From the NCBI GenBank assembly GCA_003573635.1, contig QUTJ01031627.1, positions 1 through 13,695 of the forward strand: a stretch of DNA of 13,695 nt. The letters run 5' to 3'. The notes below the pieces were generated by a model, which was given only the letters and a program-made list of their open reading frames with translations, did no database searches and was not told the origin of the DNA. Made by a program: the position numbers and the translations under genes. Shown one piece after another: positions 7,401 through 13,695 of the stretch. Positions within the stretch are counted from its first letter, which is position 1. The number at the start of each line of letters is the position of its first letter. Origin of the DNA: Goniomonas avonlea. Taxonomy: Eukaryota > Cryptophyceae > Goniomonadida > Goniomonadaceae.

Positions 7401-10400
7401 CAGCACACAGAGGCCACAATAAGGAACAGTACGAAAAGGTGGCAAGTTGATTGCTGGATCATGGCATGGGAGCCGAGATTGGCCTAAGGAAGCAAGCCAA
7501 GATTTGTCTGAAGAAGCAAGACGGCAACAGCGCATTGTCCATGACGAGATAGTGCGCACCGAGCCGTCACGGGCTTCACAGTCGGCATTGTCGCCACGGG
7601 GCGAGTCAGCGCTGGACTCGTCTTCCTCCACGACAGTCGGCAGCGGCTGTGTTGGTAGCCACCACCGTCCACGTCGGCCTCGGCGAGCCCACGAGCCGCG
7701 AGGAGTCGAAGCCGCACCTGCAGTGATTGTCAGCTCAAGGTCTGATTCACCCACCTTCCCAAGGTCAGACCACGATAAGGTCTGATATGTCCTGTTCTAT
7801 ACTGGTCAAGTCGCCGGGCTCTGGATTGTGATGAAGGTGGGGATTTGATGTTTCTCCGTGGGGGCTCTGGTGTATTTTTGAAGTGAAGCAGGAGGGGGAA
7901 GGACGACAAACTGCAGGCACCTGGAGCAGGGCGTATCGAGTCCTCCCGCTCACACCCGAGGCCTCCAGAGCTCGGTTGGTTCTCCTCGGTTGCATGGTTG
8001 CGTGGTGACGGCGACAGCCAAACACCTTCAGCGCTAGAAGGTGACTGGGGACCGAGTGGAGGGAGGGCCCATGTTGTGTCTGAGGCAATGTGAGTCCCAC
8101 CCGAGTATATCCAGCCCCCCCCCCCCCCCCCCGAACTCTCATCGTCGCAAATTTGAGATCAATGTGAAAGATACCTGCGGCAGGAGGAACGCTCCCAGTG
8201 TCCTCGCTGACAACATCTCCAACGCCACCCCCAACACTTGGGGCACTTGATGCAGCGGAAGCCTTTGAGCGAACAGCGATGCTGAAGGCGAGACGAGCAA
8301 GACGGATGCGCAGGTTGTTCTCATAATCGTTCACATCGTCAGGAAGCGGTGGAAGGGCAAGTGCCAGCGAAAGTAGGAGATCGCGAGCCTGGGTCAAGGT
8401 GAGGCTGGGACGAGGGCGAAGGTGGAGAGCCCCAGAAAAAGGTGTCATAAAAAAATGGAAAACCCCTCACCTCTTCAAGAGCCGACGTCGCCATCGCGCA
8501 GTCTGGACCAGGTGGGGGGCAACCAGATTGCCGAGTCCAGAACGCAATCAGCCTGTCTGCGGCCTCGCAGCCTCGACCAATCGCAAACAGGCAACGGACT
8601 GTGTGCAGCAACGCGGAGAGAGTGGCCGGGTGGGTGGCCCCGAGGGTCGCTTCCTCTGACTCAAGAGCGGACTCGAGCAGGGGCCAGGCGCCTGGGCGTC
8701 GTTGTGAGAAATGATGAAAAGATTTCAAGGTCAGAGGGCAGGATTTCACACACAGCGAACGTCGCATGGTGTCATCGAAGTGGGTTGGAGTGGTAGGAAA
8801 ATGGGGCACACCATGAGGGTCATTTGCAGCAAGGCGAAGGAGTCCAAGATTGTGGCCTGCAGAGACCGTGTCGGGGTGCCGCGGGCCTAAGACTCGGAGC
8901 CTGACGGTCAGGCAGTCCTCCAACGCCTGTCAATAACGTGAGTTCTTCAGGAGAAGAATTGGCGTCAACCACGTGAGCGAAACACGCCAATGAGAGGGGA
9001 AAGAGTTGCCCAACAAGGACTGACCGACATAGCGCCTTCCGAGTCACCCATATCCAACCGGCCTCTTGCAATGAGCGCCAGGATCTCACCGTCGACACTC
9101 TGGGCAGAGGGACCGGTCCCACCGCCAACAGACTGCCTGGCCTCCAATGTTTGCTGCAGCACCTGGGGTAATCTCAGCAATGCACACGGTGGCTGGGTGG
9201 CTGAGTGTGGTGAGCAAGGTACATGATACGTGTGTGTACCTGCACCCCACACAGCCTGCACTCTCAACCCCACACAGCCTGCACCCCACACAACCGCTCT
9301 CGCAACCCAGCCAGCCCGCACCCTCTCATGCCCTCCACACAGCCTGCCGTGCCAGCTCAGTGTATGTGCGGGGCGCGGGGGTGCACGTGGCATGGGTGAG
9401 TTGGGCATCTTGAGGGGGCGAGGATAATATCATACCTGGACACTTGTAACAGTTTGCCCAACCTCAGACAAGAGCAGAGCATACGCGCCGCTTGCTGCAG
9501 CGGCCTGGGGATGACTCTTGCCGAACAGGTTGGCCAGCTGCGACAGGTGGTGAGGACAATACTAGAGCAGCAGTGCAGCAGAATTGGAATCATGGGGAGT
9601 GGGGTGCAGGGGCCGATTACTATTTTGTGAGAGGCAGAAAGTAGGTTGAGCTGGAGGAACGGGGGAGGTAAACGATAGCAATTTCTGGTTACCTGCGTCG
9701 CCGCCTCACTCAGTGTGCGCACTGCCCGCCGATGGTCTCCCTGGAGTCGATAGATTGCTGCAAGATTGTGAAGCACTGCAGCACAGGCGGGGTGTGCAGG
9801 CCCGAGCCACCTCCGCCGCACATCTAAGCAGAGACAGAAAACTGCTTCGGCCTCAGCAATTTCACTCGGGGTGCGGCTGGCCTGCGGTGAGCCGTCAGTA
9901 GGGGGATTGCATCAGTGGTGATGTTACGACTCAATGTTGACAGAGAGTGCGAGAAGTTTCGGACTGGTGGAGTTTTTCAGGATTGGATATTTGGTACAGT
10001 ACGATCCACAGAACCATGCACGTCAGAAGAAGAAAAAACCAAAGGAGGGGCCAAGACATGCACCTGCAACACAACAGCAAAGTTATTCAGCAAGTCAGCA
10101 TAACCCGTGTCCGAGTCCCCACAAGATGCGGCGTGGCACAGCAGTGCTCCCCGCATCGCGGCAGCGGCACTTCGATGCCTCCCAAGACTCGAGTACAAGG
10201 TGGCGAGCTTGTTCAGCACGGAGGCGGTCCCCAGTGCAGTACTCCGGCCTGGACGTCCCGCACGACGGGCACGAAGAACCTGCGGAGATATTAGGCACAG
10301 TACAGTGCGGCATCTTGAAGTTGGAAATCCGCAATGAAACTGGTGTCAAACCTCCCCGCAATATCTTCTCTCGCTTTGTGCCGACTCGCACCTGGAGCAA

Positions 10401-11381
10401 CATCTTTAGCGCGATTGTAGGATGGCCATGCAACCGCAGGAGCTCTGCAGTATGCTCGGCAGAGGGCAAAGTCTCTGCCTCAACAGCTTCCTGGCACTCT
10501 GGCTGGTGGCCTTTCGCCTTTGCGGTTGCAAACATCCGACGGGAGGCAATAGCGAGGGGGAGGGCATACTGGACTTGAGTCAGGCCTTTTATCCACGACT
10601 GGGGACAGTATTTCCTCACCTGAGCAGAGATGGGCGCAGAGGCAGCAGTGCGCGATGCGTGAAGAAGAGCGACGGCGTATTCCCATGCACGGCCGTGAAT
10701 GAGGGCGACCTCACACATGTTTCGTGCGCCCTCACAAGCCTCCAGCTCCCGCCCCTGTGCCAACAGAGCAAAATGTTGACCAACTAGTTCTGCTACGAGG
10801 GTCTCGGATCTCTGAAGAGGCGATGGGCTCGAAGTTGCGTGCCAACGCTTGAACTGGTCAGCAACCCTGTCCGGGTTGCCCAGACTCGCAATCAGAGCAT
10901 CGTGATGCATTCGATCCCGAGGGCGGGTCTTGTTGTCTTGGCTTTGGCAACGGCGTCCAAGCAGTGAACGGCACTCGCACAGAAACACGGTCGGCTTGGG
11001 ATTGGTGGACGGCTCAACATTGTGTGAGTGGCGAAGGCAATCGTTCGCGCAGACAGCGCAAATCCGATAACCAAACACTTCAAAACACGCTTGGGGCAGT
11101 GGCACGTCACCGAGGAGCACCGCAGAACAGACACAATCAAGGCATCCAAGGTCAACACCGCGAAGATCATTCTCAACACTGCCAACAAGCACCAGGTTGG
11201 CCTTGGGGGGAAGGGTCGCGAGAGGCGTGGAAGAGTCTAGTTTGACCCCTGGAGCGAGTAGCTTCTGCCTGGAAGCACGGACACCCGAAATAGTTTCAAG
11301 GACGCCTTTAAGGTCACCCACCGTAGTCAGATGCTCAGAATTCACCTCGTGAACTGTCCGGCCATGCTTGATTCGCAACAT
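4435..11381 (-). CDS. UBL - UBR-type zinc finger - TPR - CHAT domain protein, 18 exons, ~1327 aa
   Basis: Exons on the minus strand: 11381-10620, 10568-10392, 10279-10064, 9881-9693, 9537-9436, 9162-9025, 8926-8812, 8691-8471, 8388-8175, 7717-7560, 7366-7112, 6944-6692, 6626-6571, 6495-6147, 5904-5771, 5642-5405, 5165-4999, 4674-4435. All introns are GT-AG, every junction keeps phase, and the total is 3984 nt. ATG 11381 follows an in-frame TGA (11393-11391). Residues ~1-69 are ubiquitin-like, ~80-146 UBR-type zinc finger, ~195-660 TPRs of kinesin-light-chain style, ~712-935 acidic/low-complexity linker, ~970-1272 CHAT, then a Ser/Pro-rich tail. CHAT domains are caspase/separase-clan modules usually preceded by TPRs. 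Here the catalytic Cys position reads Met, so it may be a non-proteolytic adaptor. Least certain parts are intron 9 (457 nt, could hide an exon), exon 13 and exon 16. Its introns are much longer than those of its neighbours. Confidence 0.8.
4675..4998 (-). repeat. last intron of the CHAT gene: CT/GT microsatellites and poly-C/poly-G run with one N
   Basis: On the plus strand a run of C (4708-4731) contains the only ambiguous base of the window (N at 4726). It is followed by CTCCCT, GTGTGTGT, CACTCACTC and CACACACAC arrays to about 4915. The donor is CAG/GTGTGT and the acceptor CTCACCCAG, preceded by a branch-like CTGAC. Skipping the splice would read on to a TGA at 4893-4891, inside the microsatellite. 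Confidence 0.7.
5166..5404 (-). repeat. intron 16 of the CHAT gene with a GGGACACAG-like minisatellite
   Basis: Plus-strand words GGGACACGCAGGGACACAGA, GGGGACACC, GGAGACACAAGCAGAGACAC and GGAGACACC recur between about 5310 and 5395. A CGGGGACGGGC / CACGGGGACAGGC pair lies near 5233-5270. The proposed donor is CTG/GTGCGT and the acceptor TTGACCAG; this junction is the least secure of the CHAT region. Confidence 0.5.
6692..7717 (-). other. exons 10-12 of the CHAT gene: acidic and low-complexity linker
   Basis: Exon 10 (7717-7560) turns from basic (WARRGRRGRWW) to acidic (VVEEDESSADSPRGDNAD). Exon 11 (7366-7112) is strongly acidic with HDHEDDEWWLQLCQEE and DPDDDYSAEVEHLDD. Exon 12 (6944-6692) starts SPPPPPPSGS. 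No fold is recognised, and the segment probably tethers the TPR array to the CHAT domain. The reading frame here rests on the phase fit of exons 9/10 and 10/11. The long intron 9 contains an 18-C homopolymer and a repeated AAGGTCTGAT word. Confidence 0.6.
8115..8132. repeat. 18-bp C homopolymer in intron 9 of the CHAT gene
   Basis: Eighteen consecutive C on the plus strand, about 40 nt inside the intron from the exon 9 donor (GCAG/GTATCT). Confidence 0.9.
8175..10568 (-). other. exons 2-9 of the CHAT gene: kinesin-light-chain-like TPR array
   Basis: TPR helices occur in most of these exons. The clearest are exon 3 (VLNKLATLYSSLGRHRSAAA), exon 4 (RRRWLGPAHPACAAVLHNLA and AIYRLQGDHRRAV), exon 5 (LFGKSHPQAAAASGAYALLL), exon 7 (RLRVLGPRHPDTVSAGHNLG) and exon 8 (EATLGATHPATLSALLHTVR). 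The LG-x-x-HP signature between helices is typical of kinesin-light-chain-type TPRs, which bind peptides. Intron 1 (10619-10569, 51 nt) is a multiple of three with no stop, so it could be retained as 17 residues. The remaining introns here are 82-273 nt. Confidence 0.8.
9236..9345. repeat. minisatellite of CACACAGCCTGCACCCC units in intron 5 of the CHAT gene
   Basis: Imperfect units built on CCCCACACAGCCTGCAC recur about three times at 9244-9290, with degenerate copies (CACACAACC, CCACACAGCCTGCC) to about 9350. This explains the unusual length (273 nt) of the intron between exons 5 and 6. Confidence 0.6.
10620..11381 (-). other. exon 1 of the CHAT gene: ubiquitin-like domain plus UBR-type zinc finger
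   Basis: This exon encodes residues 1-254. Residues 1-69 follow the ubiquitin-like pattern: MLRIKHGRTV, then TVGDLKGVLETISGV, QKLLAPGVKL, PLATLPPKANLVLVGS. Residues 80-146 resemble the UBR box of the UBR4/FBXO11 type: an N-terminal CLDCVC, then GYRICAVCANDCLRHSH (C-x2-C-x3-C-x2-H-x-H), then FLCECRSLLGRRC (C-x-C ... C). In known proteins UBR boxes read N-terminal degrons; one pair ligand in the first half (QACFEVF) is not obvious here. Helical TPR-like sequence starts near residue 195 (LVAELVGQHFALLAQGRELE). The combination suggests a link to ubiquitin signalling, which is inference. Confidence 0.75.
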
Positions 11382-11823
11382 GGAATTCACTCAATTCACC
11401 AGGTTTTGGTCGAGGAGTTGCAATTTTTCAAGCCACAAGCAAAGCAAACACAAGAAAAACCTTGATCAAACGCGTCAGGACGCTGGAAGTCTCAGGGAAA
11501 GCTGCCGAACCCAGTCAGAAGTGGGGCGCAGCTCTTGGGTGCAAGAAGTTGTGGACGTTTGACCACCAACCACTTTTTGGGGTTGTGGTCTGATTGACAG
11601 GAGTTGATCACGGGATCGCGAAATCCCGCCAAAAATAGGCGGTCATCGCCGGTCAAACTGCAAAAAACGCGAAATTGACCCACGTTTTTAGCGTGACGCT
11701 CCTCACAAGGGCGAGATCCGCCAATCTTCGGATCGCATTCGCAATCGGTGCTTGCAGCCCCATTTCTCCAACACTCAGCAGGGCCGAGGTTGTTCTTTTC
11801 GGGTTTTTGGTTGGCTTGCCGTC
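11382..11823. promoter_or_regulatory. shared promoter region between the CHAT gene and the Saf4/CCDC130-like gene
   Basis: The two start codons diverge across 442 bp. Visible elements are an E2F-like site (TTTGGCGG on the minus strand, 11633-11626) inside a CCGCC-AAAAATA-GGCGG inverted repeat (11626-11642); a further GCGAAATT word near 11669; and an imperfect hairpin GACCACCAACC (11561-11571) / GGTTGTGGTC (11581-11590). No TATA box is evident. E2F sites drive cell-cycle genes in animals and plants; that this motif is functional here is only a suggestion. Confidence 0.4.
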
Positions 11824-13535
11824 ATGTCGAGCTTGGCCGCTGCCAGGGCTGATAACTTCTACTATCCCCCGGAATGGGATCCCAGCAAAGGGAGTCTGAA
11901 CAAGTCCAAAGGGAAAGCCGCTGGTACCTTGGGTGCTCGGGCCAAGAAGGCCGATCAGGGCATCCTAGTGATTCGTTTTGAGATGCCATACAACGTGTGG
12001 TGCGAACATTGTCACAAAATGATTGGCCGTGGTGTGCGGTATAATGCAGAGAAGAAGGCATGCGGCAAGTACTTCTCAACCACAATTTGGCAGTTCTCGA
12101 TGAAATGCCACCTCTGTGACGGTATCCTGGTCGTTCAGACAGACCCAAAGGTCTGCCCGGCACACCGTACACTGGAGGTCGCGCTTAACGTTCCTCTCAG
12201 AATACGGACTACGTTTGTATCAGTGGACTACGAAAAAAAGAAGAGGAATGGGACGAAGAAGATAACGGAACCTTAACATTGGTCAGCACGGAGGAGAAGG
12301 AAAAGCGAGAGGCGGATCCGTACGTTTCTCCTGTCTACTTTGCAATGCGCTGATCCCACTTGCCAGATTCTACAAGCTTGAGCACGCCACAGTTCCTGAT
12401 GTTGTAAAAAGCAAGGAAGAAAAATGTCACGTTGCCGCTCTCAAGAGTGTGCAGGTACGGTTTTCGGCCTCAAACTGGGTTGACTGACGCAACGGCAATG
12501 CGCAGGATGTTCGTGCCGCTGATGACGGAAATCTCAACCGTCTGCTTCGGAAGCGTTTCAGGGTGGGTTTAGAAACAAACGCCTGGGCGCCAGGACTCGT
12601 CTGATCGGTTCGCAGGACACCAAGAAAGAGCTAGCCGCCACCAACATGCGGAACGAGCGCGAGAGCAAACGGCTCAACCTCGGGATCACATTGCTGCCTC
12701 ACGATTCGTGCGATAAAGAGGCTGCTGCCAAGGTGAGTCGGCCCAACCTGACCGCAATCGAGCTCACATTTGCTGTTCTTGCAGGTCAAGTTCACAGGTT
12801 CTCGTCGAGCTTCGGCTTTCAGCCAGAACAAAATTGAACGGCGCACAAGCATCCAATCGCGAGGCATTTTCGACCCGCCGGGTGGCTCCTCCTTGACCGG
12901 CATTTTTGCACCTTCGCGTGGCGTCCAATCCTTGTCGTCACCCATCTCCCGCTCTTCAGCCACGACCACTTCGCTTGGTGAGTTGAACCCTTTCTTTGAC
13001 GAGGCCCGCACGCGACACACTCTGAGCCTAAACGCCTAGCACTTTGCGTGGCCCCAGTCACTCAACGTCGCTCATACTCGTTACACACTTTCAAAAGATG
13101 TTCTAGTCATTGATGAGAACAGATAAGGAATGTAATCTCGATTGATTGCAAAATTGTGTAACCAGTTTGAGCTGTCGCCCCCCTTTAGTCCGTGAAGTCC
13201 GTCTCGCCGTTGCACTTTGCGCCACTCAACTCAGCCTAGTCCGAATGTCCATGAATGAGAGGGACAGAGGAGAGAGAGAGAGATCAACCAGAGAAGCGAG
13301 ATTGGTTTTCGCATCGCATGCACAATCTCTCTCTCTCTGTGTGTGTGTGTCTCTCTGTCTCTCTCTGTATCTCTGTCTGTCTGTCTGTCTCTCTCTGTCA
13401 CTGTCTGTCTCTCTGTCTCTCTGTCTCTCTTCTCTCTCTGTTTCTCTGTCTCTGTGTGTCCCTCTCTCCCCTTCTCCCTCTGCCCCTAGGCAGACTTCGG
13501 ATCTGTGGCTGCTACGCAGTTCCTCAGACGCTTGA

Positions 13536-13610
<75 letters not shown>

Positions 13611-13695
13611 GACTGAACTGCTTCTGCTTCTGACCTGTGCCTCTTTGCAGGAAGCTCACTTGCTGTTACACCGTCGTCGCCTGCACTTCGTGCAT
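11824..13695 (+). CDS. CWC16-family splicing factor, CCDC130/Saf4-like (3' end beyond window)
   Basis: Exons: 11824-12150, 12201-12319, 12367-12454, 12506-12562, 12616-12732, 12785-12977 and probably 13651-13695 onward. Five introns of 47-53 nt and one of 673 nt are all GT-AG and phase-matched. ATG 11824 has G at -3. The N-terminus has the family signature: NFYYPPEWDPSKGSLN, then GILVIRFEMPYNVWCEHC and GRGVRYNAEKKACGKY, then MKCHLCDGILVVQTDPK. The two CxxC pairs should bind zinc. Exon 2 continues NTDYVCISGLRKKEEEWDEE, as in known CCDC130, and exon 4 ends LNRLLRKRFR. The later part is Ser-rich. Members of this family associate with the spliceosome around the catalytic steps and act in the nucleus. 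If the last intron is not removed, translation stops at TAG 13037-13039; the spliced form continues GSSLAVTPSSPALRA to the window edge. About 315 residues are visible. Confidence 0.9.
12978..13650 (+). repeat. long intron of the Saf4-like gene with GA then CT/GT microsatellites
   Basis: Donor CTTG/GTGAGT and acceptor CTCTTTGCAG bound a 673-nt intron in a gene whose other introns are about 50 nt. A GA-rich tract (13258-13290) precedes a long CT/TG-rich tract (13325-13480) and a nearly pure CT run (13540-13610). GA and CT tracts on the same strand can pair, so the intron RNA could form a large hairpin. Between them is ordinary sequence with no gene. Confidence 0.7.

Noticed and set aside
12631-13020. 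Minus-strand frame opposite Saf4 exons
   Set aside because: Spans introns and exons of a well-supported plus-strand gene and shows no domain.
13146-13535. Plus-strand frame of Ser-Leu-Cys repeats
   Set aside because: Encoded by CT/TG microsatellite within the proposed intron.
1-13695. tRNA, rRNA, transposase or viral genes
   Set aside because: No cloverleaf with consensus A/B boxes, rRNA core, reverse transcriptase or transposase motif was recognised by eye on either strand.

Overview
This is nuclear DNA from a eukaryote, most likely a gene-dense protist. The genes are split by GT-AG introns, many only 43-53 nt long, and about five genes sit in 13.7 kb on strictly alternating strands (+,-,+,-,+). 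No rRNA, tRNA, CRISPR array, transposase or bacterial operon signal was seen. I cannot place the organism in a lineage from this sequence. All gene models below were built by hand from reading frame, splice signals and phase continuity; no transcript evidence was available.

Layout. (1) 136-519 (+): last exon of an unrecognised protein with an RGG/GGY-type tail, convergent with (2) 654-1381 (-), a small two-exon ankyrin-repeat protein. (3) 1520-2942 (+): a seven-exon protein with an N-terminal C2 domain, a long Pro/Gln/Tyr/Ala-rich middle and a His-Gly tail; it is divergent from the ankyrin gene with only 138 bp between start codons. (4) 2943-4434: gene-free, holding a decayed copy of the His-tail end, a foldback array of alternating repeats, two adjacent hairpins and a GTGGTGAAT repeat field. 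(5) 4435-11381 (-): an 18-exon gene (about 1327 aa in my model), the main find. It encodes a ubiquitin-like N-terminus, a UBR-type zinc finger, a kinesin-light-chain-like TPR array, an acidic/low-complexity linker and a C-terminal CHAT (caspase-HetF-associated-with-TPRs) domain. (6) 11824-13695 (+, running off the window): the spliceosome-associated CWC16-family protein CCDC130/Saf4, divergent from gene 5 across 442 bp.

The CHAT protein is the candidate undescribed system. It joins a ubiquitin-type module and a putative degron-reading zinc finger to TPRs and a caspase-clan domain. In my model that domain lacks the conserved catalytic Cys (Met in its place) and the His segment is replaced by Ala/Pro-rich sequence, so it may be a pseudoprotease adaptor. 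Other themes are microsatellites or homopolymers in the longest introns (the last visible intron of three genes) and head-to-head gene pairs that probably share promoters.
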